Under the pieces are notes generated by a model, which saw nothing but the letters and a program-made list of their open reading frames with translations, did no database searches and was not told where the DNA came from. A stretch of DNA of 64,000 bases. It comes from Paragordius varius (taxonomy: Eukaryota; Nematomorpha). The translations under genes and the position numbers were made by a program. The stretch lies in contig OZ176056.1 of assembly GCA_964247055.1 (NCBI GenBank), positions 9,114,001 to 9,178,000 on the forward strand, read 5' to 3'. Below are positions 26,372 to 41,300 of this stretch, piece by piece; the stretch's first letter is position 1; every line of letters starts with the position of its first letter.

Positions 26372-29300
26372 TTACCAAACCACACATTTGTTAACAGGAT
26401 TCATAACACTGCCCAACGGGCACTGGTAGGCTTTGGAAAATTCAATTGAGTTTGATAGGGTTCCAAGAACTCTTTATATAAAAATAACATATAAAGTATA
26501 AATTAAAATTATACGGGGACGGGGTAAAAATAAAAAGACAAATATTTTTTTCTAAAAGACAACAACCATACTTTTTAAATCTTTGTTTTAAATATAATAG
26601 AATGAATATTGGTAATTCAATCAATTACATATTTTACAATTGTTATTAATTGTTTTTAATAGGATAGTTTAGGGTTTGAAAAAGTATGGTTATCTTTTGA
26701 AAAAAATTGTTTTTATTATGTTTTGTCCGTATAATTTGAATTTTACTGAATATATAATACAGTTTAAAGTCTCTTTATTCTTTTTTTTATGAAAGATAAG
26801 GTAAATTTCATCCGCACTTGTGAAGGCTTTAACACTCGCCTACCTAGGGCTATATAATGTTCTTTTTAACATTACTTAATTGTTAAGAGTTCTATTAATT
26901 TATATTAACTTGCCACAAAATATAATAATTTTTATATCATAAAATATATCATATTTGTTAAACAATTTTAACGCTTTTGGTATATTAATATAAGATGCTT
27001 ACCTAATTTTATTTGGACTGTGGGAATCATTTAGGATTTCATAGTAAAGAGATTTTTTGGTATCTACTGAGCACCAGACCTACATCAATATACAATAATT
27101 TAAAAATGTTTGATATAATGATTTAGCCATTAATTGTCTTCATAGTTATAATTTCGTAGCCAATTCACTAACCTGGTTTAAAATTTTGCTTATGTAAAGA
27201 TTCACACCTATTATCACAATTAAAAATAAAAAATTTACCTATAATTACATTGTTGAGTAACAATTTTTAAATTTAACCAAACTAAATAGTTATATTTTCA
27301 CATAAATGTACAAAAAATCATGTAAAAAGTATGAGACTTGAGCGAAAGCGAGAAAAAAGAGCTGGTTTTGCGTAAGATTCATTCCTGGTAATATTGGATC
27401 GGCGCCATTCAAATCAAATCGGTGAGCATTTTTGGGAGGAGTCTTCTTATTATTACCGTCGTTAGTAGAGGAAGACTGTCGCAAGTAGTTTTGAAAAGCC
27501 TAGTCATGTAAAAAAATGTTATAGAGCTCATATAGCTACAAAAAATTCATGAATCTCTTTTAAAATAAGGCGCATCAGGTCATTCAACAAAGATAGGGCA
27601 TTCATGGATTAATTTTAATTATATTTTAGCCTCGGGATATAGATGGCTCATATAGCGATAAACAACTACTTGCAAAGTGGTCAAAACAGCCATTATAAGA
27701 CCGGTAAGACTTTAACCCCCTGATTGAACTATTTCACTACAGTAAAAAGATATTTTAATAAAATCGCTTAATAATAAATATTTAGTATAATGTTTTTTCT
27801 GTAGGAATTGTTTTTAGAATATATTTTCCCAAATAAAGAGAAAATTAAGAAATCTATTAAAGATCATAAGAGGTTGCAATAGACTAGAAAAAATAATTAA
27901 TAATGACATGTTAGTCTCTGTATGTTCTCTACTAAACCGAATAGTCCGAATAGAATTTTGGTCGCTATATAATTTTATCCAAAATACGGTATATTATATT
28001 TCTTTACAAATTTGATTATTCCTGAAACATTAAATCAAAATTTTTATCATATTGTTTGTTATATTTATCTGACGTATGTATATGATTTTATTTTAAAAAA
28101 ATCATTTAAAAAGACTCGTAAATAAAAATATTGTTATTAAAATGCTTTAATATGTTTTTGTACGGCGCCTTTTTAAATTATAAAATTGAAAATATTCTCT
28201 GTGCTTAACTTTTTTATTAATTTTTTTGTAAAGAAAAAAAACTATAATTAAACCGCAAATGTAGCTTTCAATCCACCATTGTCAGCTATGTTTTCTCCAA
28301 TAGTTTGTTTGCCATTTATCTATATAGAATGTATATAAATATATATACCATTTACAGTTCAAATTCACCCTCGAACAATTCAAATTCACCCTCGAACAAT
28401 TCAAATTAACCCTTGAACAATTCAAATTTAAAATAAATTATGTGTTTTCGAACTAATTTAACTCATTATTAATATGAAATATATCTTTATGGCATAGTTT
28501 ATTATTTTTTCAATAATTTTTTAATTTAAAACAAAATTTTTATTTTTTAAAATATATAAAAATATTGGTAATTTTAAATCTTAAAAAACATTTATTTTAT
28601 TTGAGGGTCAATTCGAATTGTAAATGGTATATATACAGTAAAATACGGACAAAATAAAAATATAAAATGTTTCCCATATAAGCTACTCAGTTATAATTGT
28701 AAAATATAGAATTAATTGTATTGTATATCTCTATTTCAGACTTTGCAATCTAAAACAATGATTTATATTGATATAAATCTACATTTAAAAGGTATGGTTG
28801 TCTTTTAGAAAAAAATATTTGTCTTTATATTTTGTTTCCGTATAATTGCATATTTATTGAGTTAGATTTTTATTTTACATAAAATAGGAGAGAATATTTA
28901 ATAAATTTACCACATAATTAATATGGTTAAGGATTAGGTATTATTATAATTTAAAAAATCGTTTAATATGCACTAAAAATATGAATTTTTAAAACATGTG
29001 CAAATTTTTTAAACCATAAGTTTTATATATATTATAAATGTTTGTTTTAAATAAATAACTTATAAAATTATTAAAATAAAAAATGTAATTTATCAGCCGT
29101 TTTGCGTCTTTTGATTTGCTTCATTTATCTGGCTTATGGCCGCTTATAGTTTAAAAAATGGATTGCACATATTAATAGTTATCTTAACTTATAATATATC
29201 ATTTACAATTCAAAGTCACCCTTCAACAATTCAATTTGCCCTCGAACAATTCAAATCCATTCTAAAAATAAATTATGTGTTTTCGGGCTAATATAACTCA

Positions 29301-32300
29301 TCATTAATATGATTTATAACTTTATGGCTTGGTTTATTATTTTTTCAGTATTATGGTAACAAACAAACATAAAAAAATATAGGTATTATTTATAATCTTG
29401 AAAAAACAATTTATTTTAGGGTAAATTTGAATTCCTCAGGTGTGAATTTGAATTGTAAATGGTATACATAACTCAAAAAATCTTACATTAAGGTTTTCAA
29501 GCTTGAATTGGGAATATTGTTTTTCCAAACATTGAGCTCGCTTATTGAATTTGGCTATGGATGCATTATTCCACCAAGGTTTGAGGTTTCCATTTTTATC
29601 GAATTGTCTACCTGTGATTAAGATATAAAGTTATATGGGTTTTTTAATAAAAGTACTTATATTTAAGAAATATTTATTAAATTTTTATACCATGATCATC
29701 GAATCCATGGGTTAATTCATGGCCTACCACAAATCCCATCGCCCCAAAATTTAAGGATCTATATGAAATTTTAGCCATAAATATAAAAAAGATATTAACA
29801 AACGACACTATTTTTTAATCAATCCAAAAAAAAAGTTAAGATAAATACTTGGGAAAGTTGCTATCATAAAAAGGGCTTTGTAAGATGCCGGCAGGAAAAA
29901 CTATAGTAATATATTTACAGTAAAAATTGAATTATACAGACAATACGTAAAAACTAAAACCCAATTTTTTATAAACACAACCATATAACCTTAATTTTTC
30001 TTTTTAAGAATTACTTAACTACAGTTGTAAAATAAATTAATTGAATAGGATACCAAAATACATTTCTATACTTTGCAATTTAAAACAATGAGTTATAATT
30101 AAATTAACCATTTTAAAAGGGTTTAGAGTGGTCTTAAAAGACATATTTGTCTTTATGTTTTTACATTTTGTCTGTACAATTCAATTTAAATTTTAGAAAA
30201 TATATTTATATTATGAAATACCCATTTCATTTCCAGTGGCTAAATAATAGGCATTTACGGTTGGTGGTGTTAGGGACCATCTAATGTAAATATACAGTAA
30301 AAATTTGTATTCTTTATTTCACACTTTGCCAAACAATGAGTTAGTTATAAAATAAGTCAAGCTTTAAAAAGTATAGTTGTCTTTTAGAAAAAAAATATTT
30401 GTCTTTATATTTTTACGTTTGTCCGTATATTAGTTTTTACTGTATTGGGATAACATAAAATTCCATTTAATGTCTTTAAAGTTAGACAATAAAAATAAAA
30501 ATTATGTTAAAAATGTAAAAATTTTTAAAGCAAAAATATTTTGGCAGTATAATTTAATTAATAACTTATAATTTATATTATCATGTTACCTGGTTTTATC
30601 AACGGGTTTTTTGATTCGTTCCAAACTTTTTATAAGGAAAAATCGGATTTGCCGTAAATTATTGTTGAATAATTGATCCGATTCAAAACTAAGCTAAAAT
30701 TAAAACAAAAAATATTTGAAATGTTTGATTTTTTGCAAAAAATATAATGTGTAAGTAATACTAACTCCTTTATATTTTCCATCCAATTTTTTGGCATCCA
30801 TTATAAAATCGGGAAATCCAATCTTGTTTCTAATTGCATCGGCCTATATATCAAATACAAGATGGTTTTTTATAAACTGTAAGGGAGGTAGCCTTAAATT
30901 TAAAAATATTTTTGAATTTTACTTTTAAAAGTGAAGTAGAAAACATGTAGATTTCGCACAAATAATTTGATAGTACAGAAAAAATTGAGATTATACGGAC
31001 AAAATTTAAAAATATAAAGACAAATATTTTGTTTCTAAAAGACAACTATTTTTTTTAATCATTTTAAATAACTAGTCAAACTGTAAAATGGGAAATAAAA
31101 GTTTAAATTGGTAACACAATTTATTATGTAATTTGCAATTTAAAACAATCAAATACATATAATAATTCAAGATTCAAAAAGCATGGTTTCCTTTCGGAAA
31201 AAAATAATTGTCTTTATATTTAAATGTTTTGTCCGTATGATTTGAAATTTAATTAATTTAGATCTTAAACCTATTTTACATGTTTTAAATAATACAAACG
31301 GATATATTTAATACTTTGCCATAGTTTGTTTATTTTAAAAAATTGTATGGTATATAATAAAATTCAATTTCATATTAACTGCTGATAACCTTTGATTCCA
31401 AACATTTTAAGGGGATGTTACAGTTTAGATATGTTTAATTTTGAAAATTATTAACTCTTTAATTTTATTTATATAATACCAAATATATAAGTATATAATT
31501 AAACTAAGAATATAAAATCTAATTTTTTATCATTTTAACTCAAACTTATCCACCAACAAATTTGGAAGGTAAATAGAACCTATAACGGTGTATTATATAC
31601 CATGATCCTATTTTAAAATTAAAACGATAATTATTCCAACAAAAATTTTAATAGCTTCAGTTGATTAAATTGTTCAAAACGTAAAATGATATAAAATGCT
31701 TTCTATCTCGCAGCCATTTAAAAAATCTAAAATAGAATTAAATAAAACCTTTTCTGAGGCTACTTTAATGGTCGCAGAATCCATCCAATCCAGCGTTGGT
31801 AATTGATATTTAAAGGCTTCCTTAATTCCATTTATCATATTTTCTGCCTTGGGAAATAATGGCAGAAATTATAAATAATTATTTTTATTATAAAAAATAA
31901 CATGACTGTACAGCATATTTTTAAATTAGTTATCATACCATAAATTTGTTTTTGCCTTTGAATGTTTCTTTGACATACAATGAGCCAAGTGGGAAACCTT
32001 ATAAAATAAAATGATATAAATAAATGACAACATTTGCTTTTTCTGCAGTCATATGAAACCAAAAAAATCCCAAAACAGGAATTGAAGCTGTTTTTAGAAA
32101 CCGAAACTATAATTTCAAACCATAAAAACTTTATAGTACAATGTACTTTTTATTATTTTTATTGAAAAATTTTTTTTAATGAAAAAAGATACATATATAA
32201 TTAGTAAAGCAGCTTAAATTTATTATGTATATTATGTGGCAATTTATCCACATTAAAATAAAGTCATTAGGTTATTGATAAATCAAAACCAAAATGGAAA

Positions 32301-35300
32301 CATTGGAACAAAAAATAATTTGATGGGAATATTTTGTCCAGAATTTCAAAAAATGGTATAACCAGAAATGGAATTTTTTTATCAAAAAGTTTCCGTTCCA
32401 AACGTTGATAAAATCATTTTTCTAATCCTAAATCTTAAAATCAATCCATTAATATTTTCTTTTAAGACGCACTCTTCCAATTATATTTATACTTAAACAC
32501 TTCAAATTGACCCCTTAAACAATTCCAAATTTGTGTGAAAAAATAAAATGTTTAAAATAGTCTGCTTCAATTTACAATTAAATTTTTTGAAATGTATATT
32601 TATGTTACAGAAATTGATATAATACAGAGCTAAGTTACTTAAAAATAAACTTTTATTTTAAAAATTATATTTGCTATTAAGTTATTACCAATAATATTGT
32701 TTGTATCCACCATACAAGCTTTCCAAGGTATGGTAGTTTCGAAAGAACCCTTGAGCGCTTTAGTTAAAGGACGAAGACAGGAGCGGAAATCTTGCGATAA
32801 ATATTGAATAAGGCGGGAAGTAATGTGCCACATAAAGTAATTGTTTAGTATTCTGTCGGTTATAAAATATTGCAGTAAAAATTTATTTACTATCAATGGG
32901 ATTGATTTTTAACATATAGAATCTAAAATTCTAGTCCTTTGGTTACATGAAAGATAAATAGAGGTAATTTTTTATTTATAACCAAATTTTTTAACATACA
33001 CAATTGTAAAGATATCAGTTTTTGAGCAATGAATTAAAATACTTGGCCTCAATCCTAAATTAATTGCTTTATAAGCTACCCAAAAACCATGTGTGGCCAT
33101 TTAGCTAAATTTAACATTTTCCAAAATAAATTCTAAAAAATCGAATAAGTTTTAGTATGTTAATAATCGGACTGACAAGTTTTGAATCGGAAATTTTTAA
33201 TCGTTGTTTCCACACTACCACTAAACCCCGGTTATTCGAAACTGCTTAAAAATTAAGTGAGTTTTTATATTTTTTGTGCCTAATAAAAATTTGACTAATA
33301 ATTAGACAATATAAAAATTTTACTTGAATATAAAAGATATGTATTAACAAATTTTTAAAAAAACCTTTTAAAATATACTACATGATTTCACGAAAAAACA
33401 ACCGTCAAAATTAATTAAGCAACAACCAAAGAGACTTACGTTTGTTTTTGAGGTGTAGCAAGATATTCCTTAACCAGGGCTGTTAAATTTGTCATATATT
33501 GTGTACTTCGTACTATGACAATACTGTCCTCTGTTAACGTATAATTGACAAGAGAAAACAGAGAATTTAAGTAATGTTTCCAATTAATCTGTGTGCCAAT
33601 TTTAAAAATATTTAAGAAAAATTTATTAAAAAACTCTCGATAAAAAAATGTTTGATATACTAAAATATTTAAATTTTATTACAAAATCGTATTGCTGTTG
33701 AAGTTGACGTATTGTCATTGGATTATAATTCTTTTCTCCGTCTCTCAGGGTTTCAGGTAACGGTGTGAACTATATAGTTATAAAGGAAAAATTTATATAA
33801 ATATTTTTGGGAAGCCCTTTATTTTGTTCGAAATTCGATATTTCAAAAAGTAGATGATAATTATTGTTTTATAAGGGGGTTCAATGATAATATAATAGTT
33901 AGTTTGTAATAACATGCACAAATTTTAAGGGAATCAGCTAAACTAATTAATATTTGAGAATGGAGGGATAAATTTTTTAAAATGTAAATATCAAAACAAT
34001 TAATATAGTTATAAAAACACTATACAAGCATACAAAAAGGTTGATTGTTTCAAATATTGATTGTAATACATTTTTACGTTTCGCATTCTAAGATTTTAAA
34101 GCCACTTTCAATGATACCAATCCAAAAATGTGAAGTTATTCACTCAGTTTTATTACAAAATAAAAATTATTTATTCTTAAAATGGCGTCGCCAATGTTAC
34201 CGTAAAAAATCAAATTTGAATAATATCGCAATATAGGTTAAACTTACATTTGCAATTTTAGTTTCAAAAGCTAAAATGTCTGTCATAGTTTTGGTGACGA
34301 GTCTAAAGTAGTGTGCATACTGACTCGTGCTAAGCAAAGTTTCATTCAAACTATCAAACACGATATTATCAAAGCGAGCAACTATGCTTTCATTATTGCT
34401 GCTGCTGGGGTATTCAGAACTTCTAGATTGGAAATTGGGAACTGACGTGGAATTTGTATCACCGGATATTATGGAAGCTAAAAGCGAAATGGAAAATATA
34501 TATTGCAGTAAAAATTAAAATTATACGGACCAAAGGTAAAAATATAGAGACAAATATTTTTATGTATAAGACAACCATACATTTTTTTTCTCATAGAAGC
34601 TATTTAATTACAATTGTAAAATATAGAATTGGTTGTGATGGTAATCTATAACTCTATTTCAGACTTTGCCATTTAAAACAATGAGTTATATTGAAATAAA
34701 TCAAGATTTAAAAAATATGGTTGTAGAAAAAAAATTGTCCTTATAGTTTTACATTTTATCCGTATAATTTCAGTTTTTACTGCATTTAGCCTCAAATCCA
34801 TCCTTGAACATTTCAAAATATCACCCTAATGATGAATATGTAGTTTTGGGCTAATCTAACTTATTAATGGAGAAATTTTAAATATCCAAATCATTTAAGT
34901 TTTAGGGTGAATTTGTAATGTTTTTAGGGGATCGCGAGGGTGACTTTGAATGGCATATATAAAATTGGATCCCCTTGATTATTATACAATTTAACTGGGG
35001 CCGTTTTTATGAATATTTTTTATTGAATTGTAAACATGTGGTTATAGCTTGTATAAAAAAATGTCATAAAACTAGCATTCAAGGTAAATTGTGGAATTTT
35101 CATTATTTAATTGTTAAGACAATTTTATATCTAATCAGTTAATTTTATCTAATTTTAGTAATTATAATCAGTTTTAATTATCTGGTTATGATAGCAACTG
35201 TTTTTTTGAAATCAGACCGGTTTCCATATCTGATGCTCATTCAACCCCATGATTCGCAAAAATTACGCAAATTGTTTTATACCACAAAATGTAACATAAC

Positions 35301-38300
35301 CATAATAATAATTTATAGTTTAACAACAAATTTATTATTACAGTAAAAATTGGAATTATACGGACACAATTTTTTTTTCAAAAGAATATTTTTCAAACCT
35401 TAATTTATCCTATTAAAAAAATTTAATAACAATAGTAAATATGTAATTGATTGAGTTTCCAATATCCATCTCTATTCTATACTTTGGATTTTTAAAAAAA
35501 TGTGTTATTAAAAAAAATCAAGGTTTAAAAAGTATGGTTGGATATTTGTATTTACATTTTTACTTTTAATTTCATTTTTTACCGTATATTGAATTTCAGT
35601 TTTTTTAGGTTTTATTCCCACAAACTTAAAAATGTGTTTACCAGTTTTTAGAAGATCCAATTGACTAAACCACACCTTATCAAGGACATCATACATGACT
35701 GCGTGAGACTTTGTATTTAATTGACTCTCAAACGTTTCCAAGAAAAATTGTTTAAAACCGGATTCAAAAGTCTCAGATATATCATTGGAAAGTTTTGGTT
35801 TCCGATGATCATCAACACTTTTGGAGTTTTTAAAGTTAATTTGGTCTTTTTTATTTATGAGTCTGTTCCTTTGAATTGCTATGGAGTTTTCTTTGGGATT
35901 AATTTTAAAGAGAGTATAATCCGCCGCGGCGGCAGCAGCTTTTTGAGTTTCATAGATACTATTTTTCCTAAAATAATATGAAACTAAATTAAATCGGATT
36001 AACTAAAGGTAAAAACTAAAATAATGAATAGGGACATATCAAAAAAATGTTTTAGAAACCCTAATTTTATAGTATTTAATATTTAGAATGAAAATTGATT
36101 ATACAGACAAAACGAAAAAACAGAAAGACAAATATTTTTTTTCATAACCAGACTTTTTACTTGATTTTTTTATATATAACTCCTTCTTTAAAACTGCTAA
36201 TTTTGAATAAGCTATGTGAATTGGTAACACAATCAATCATACAATTGTAATTAATTAATTTATAAAGGAAAAATCTAAATCTAAAATAATATGGTTGTCT
36301 TTTGAAAAAAAAACATGTGTCTCTATGTTTTTTCCTTTTGCCTGTACATCAGTTTTACAGTAACTCTTTTTATTGGATATAAATACTAAACATACTTTGA
36401 AATTTGTGATATACTCATGTTGTTTTGGATTGAATCGTTTGAAGGGCCCTTGGGACCAAATCTCAGGCCTTGATATAGGATAGAATTTTCAAACATTTTT
36501 TTTTGATCCATCTTGTTGGCTAAGACAACGGCAACTCCTTTTAGCATGCAATTAAACATATAATTATATAAGAATAATATACCCTAAAAAATAGTCTTAA
36601 GAAGAAAGGCAGAAACCCTGGGTTCACCACATAATGTATAAAGATAGGGTTCACTGAACTAAAAATTGTCTGAATTTAAATAAAACTGACAAATTTAAAA
36701 TAACACAGTTCTGCTTGTTGTACAAATTTAATATACTTGATATGACGGATAAATTTAAAAAAGAGTTAAAACTCAAAATAACGCAATATGTCAAAAACGT
36801 AAACGTTAATGAAAGCTATGAGTCCCATTTTTTATAAAAAAAGTCGCAATGCTAATATTAAGAACATATCTTAGAAAACCCAATTAAATATAACACCCCT
36901 TAAGCTTACCTCAACCGATTGCATAAAACCAAATTATTGATTAAAACAGAGAACAAATTCCGCATTACCTTAGGTTAGTGTCTTAAAATGCCAAAATAAG
37001 GATTTAGATTGCCATAACACGATTTAAAACATAATTGAAGTGATATTTGACGAATATCTATATATGCAAAAACTGCAAAAGCATAAGTACCTATCATATA
37101 TTTGAGGTATGCAGTTAGAATTTCGACATTTTCTGGCATACTAGCGTTTAGATAATAATCACGTTTAGGTAAACTTATCTTGCCCATGTCCAAAAATATG
37201 ACATTTTGACTTGAGTTTTTATCATCGTCTGAAACGTAAGTAGAAAACAGTAAACCCAAATCCATATCCCGACTAATTCTTTCCATCCGATCTTGAAAAT
37301 TCCAATCGGTTGGAAGCATGGTTTTAAATATTTCTTGGTCTAATACAGAAAAAAATGAAATTATACGGACAAAACATAAAAACCTAAAGACAGATATATA
37401 TTTTAATTGTGATCATATAATTTATATAAAAAATAAGCCAAGCTAAAAAAGGTTTGATAAAAAATATAAGTTTTGTCTGTAAATTTAAATTTTTACTGTA
37501 ATTTTATGATAAAATAAGATTAGTTCCCTTTTCTAAAAAAATTTTATTAAAATTTTATTAAAGAGCCAATTTAAATTTATTAAAAATCGAAGTGTTCAGT
37601 AAAATTACAAATACTAAAACCGACTATAATATGTTCTATTTAATAATAAAAAAAATTAACCAATATTAAATTATATAAAATATTCTAAAAAGTACGAACC
37701 CTTTAAATAAGTGTTCATCTTATCTTTCATGTCGATATTTAAGATATTGTTGGAATTATCATCATTAGTAATTTTGGCATTATGCTGTTTATCAATATTT
37801 TGTTCAGTATTGTCGTTTAATACGACTTTGAGTTTAGTTAAGTTCCAACTTCCATATCGAGACAATAGCTTAAGTAAAGGCGCAGCTCCAAGATATTCTA
37901 CAGTATCGTTTTCATCCAAACAAGATTCATAATATGTTTTAGCCTTCAATTCGGATTCCGTGAAGGATTGAGTGTTTTTACGTTCTAGAGTCAAATCAGC
38001 GAATAGAGATTAGTATAAAATGTACAGTTGGTTGCTTTAAAATTTGCATCTTAGCGTAATACAGTAATTAAAATTATACGGACAAAACGTTAAAACAAAT
38101 ATTTTTATCGAAAAGACAACCATACTTTTTAAAACTTAAATGTTTTCCATATAAGATACCAAATTTTAAAATATAAAATTGATTGTGTTAGTATTATATA
38201 TAAACTTTGCCATTTAAAACAATGAGTTATAATGAAATAAATCAAGATTAAAAAAGTATGGTTGTCTTTTAGAAAAAAAGATTTGTCTTTATATTTTTAC

Positions 38301-41300
38301 CTTTTGTCCGTATAATTTCAATTTTTATTGTATAAAATGCTATTTTTCAGCAAAAATAAATTTTAGTGGTGTTTAAAAAAAGGTAAACGAAAATAATATA
38401 TTTTCTATATGCTCCAACTTCAAACCTATCATATTCCACTTTATAGTAAATACTTACTGACATAAATGATAAACTAACAATGTATTTTTTATCACATTGT
38501 ATTCTAACAGTTTAAATTTATTTAAATTTATCCATAAACTGGGATGTACCGGGCTTTTCGGTATTTCTAGGTGATATGAATTTTGGACAAAAAGGCCCCC
38601 TATTTCAAAAAGTTATATGCGCAAAAGGTATTAATTTGGCTAGAGCGTTTTTGGGTAAAACTCTTTCTTAATTTTCTCAGGTTTACCAATAAAGATTAAT
38701 ATAATTAAAAATACCTAGATTCGGTAATTCCTTAAAAATGACCCTCCTAATTATCAAAACCAAGCCCATAAACTAAATCCGTCGGATTACAAAGTCGTCT
38801 CTCGCTATATTTTGGAAACAAATATAAATATAAAACTTGCATGCCCAAAAAAGCATTTAAGGTTTATCATACATTTAAGGGTTGAGATTTTAACTCATTA
38901 GAGGTATAATAACCTTTAAAATTTTTCAAATCAATGAATGTATTTGACGAAGAATAAAATTGTAAACCTAATATTTTGCGTAAAATGTATTGATTTTTTT
39001 GAAACAACTCCTGAAATGTATTCCAAGAAGTTTGTCCATCCGGTAAAACAGTTTCATCAATCCAGCCTCCACAAGCGTATTCATAGAAATCAGTGCAGGG
39101 ATCCACTGATAAATTCATGGAATTCAAAAGTCTTGCGGAAATGCTTATGCATGCAGGACGTAAACAATCATCTATAAAGTGTGCCAAATATACAGTAAAA
39201 ATTGAAATTATACGGACAGATCGTGAAAATATAAAACAACTTTTCAAAAGACAACCATACTAAACTTGATTTTGAATATAACTCATTTGTTTTAATCGGC
39301 AAAATGTGAAACAGATGTGGATTGGGAACTTGATCAATTACATTTTACAATTGTTAGTTTAAAAAAAGAATTAAGGTATAAAGGAGCATCGTTGTGTTTT
39401 GAAAAAATATATTTGTCTTTTAGACTATACTTTAATTATTATTAAATAAGTTATATTATTGTAAATGATCTTTTTCACATAAAGTCTGCCAAAAAATCTA
39501 ATTAACTATAAAAATTAATACATAAATTCTGAATTATCCGCAACTATAATTTTTCACCATCAATGTTTTAATGTATTTAGTAAAATTCCATATAAATACC
39601 GATGTAAAAATATTATCTAATTCAATTATCATATATTCCCTTTTAACTCCTAAACTGAGGAAGTCAACTGATACTTTATTTTAAAAAACCAATCACCTCG
39701 AAAATTCTGGAATACAATCATAAAAATTATATATAATTTGAATAACTTACTATAATATGTGGAATTCGCAAATGAAGACATGGATGCGTCAGAGATTTGA
39801 GCAGATTTTTTATCTAATATATACAGTAAAAATCAAAATTATGCAGACAAAACGTATAAACATAAAGACAAATATTTTTTTTAAAAGTCAACACACACTT
39901 TATTAAACCTTGATATTTCCCACATAAACTATTTAATCCAAAATTTAAAATATATAAATGATTGTAAAACCAATTTACATCATTTAAATTAAACATTGGT
40001 ATTCGAAACAATGAGTTATGTTAATATAAGTACAAAGGTTCTTTTGAAAAATTGTTCTTAAGTTTTTACTTTTTATCTTAATTCAATTTTTTATGTATAT
40101 TTCCCCAAAATCTAGACCTAAATCAAAATTGAATTCTATTGTTGAAGAATCAATTTTATTCAATAGCATATGATATTAAATTATCCTACCGTATTAATAT
40201 AGGCATACAACTTTGAATAATATTTATTAAATAGTATTTTATTTAAATTTCTGAAACGTGCACATAATAATCATAAGATTGAGATATTTATAAGTGTTTG
40301 ATATACACCTGGTTATTTTAAAATTTATATGTATCAAAAATTATTTATAAAAATCTCTATATCCAACTATTTCCACAATTTTTCCAAATGTTGTTATAAA
40401 ATTTCCAGAAAAGTATAAATTTTTTAAATTATGGAAAGTAGCTTATTTGCGTTTGAACCATGCCCTCGTTATAAGGTTGATAAAATTGATATTATATAGG
40501 CAACACGTAAAAATTAAAAGACAAATAATCCTTTAAAGACAACCATAAACCTTAAACCTTGATTTATCCGAAATAAACAAATTCAATTTATTAAATTGAA
40601 TGTGTTACCACCCTTCGCTAACTAGATGCTAGATACAGTAAAAACGTGAAAATATAAAGACAAATATTTGTATTTAAAAGACAACCATACTTTTTAAAAG
40701 CTAAATGTTTCTCATATAAGCTATTAGTTACAATTGTAAAATATAGAATTGATTGTGTTATTATATATCTCTATTATATTTTTTTTCCATTTAAAACAAT
40801 GATTTATATTGAAAAAAAATCAAAATTAAAAAGTATAATTGTCTTTTAGAAAAAATATATTTGTCATTATATTTTTACGTTTTGTCTGTAAAACTTCCAT
40901 TTGTACTGTAAAGAGTAGTCAATGACAGCAAACGTTAACTAAGGGCTAAATGAATAGCCAATCCTACACAAAAATTTTTGCAAAAATTTTAACTATAAAT
41001 AAAATAATTTTGGCGTTGAGGTGTTTACAGATATAAATTTGTTTTCTATTTTATATGTTTTAAAATTTATGAAGGGTTGGGTTCAAAATAGGAGATATAA
41101 ATAGGTTTTTTGCACATAAATAATTAATATATAGAAGAGGCGTTAAACACTTCTAGAATTAAAAGATTAAATATATTATTGAGAATGTTTTCTCACATAA
41201 AGAGAAGCAAAAAATCTAAAGATATTGAAAAATTTATCCTAATTTAGAATGAAGTTCATAAATATTAGCATTTCTATTTTTCCCCGAAAAAATTTATAAA

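Noticed and set aside
32873-32920. Further family A tip beside exon 10 (cagtaaaaatttatt)
   Set aside because: Only about 12 bases match and no arm or partner follows, so it was not counted among the splice-site-adjacent elements.
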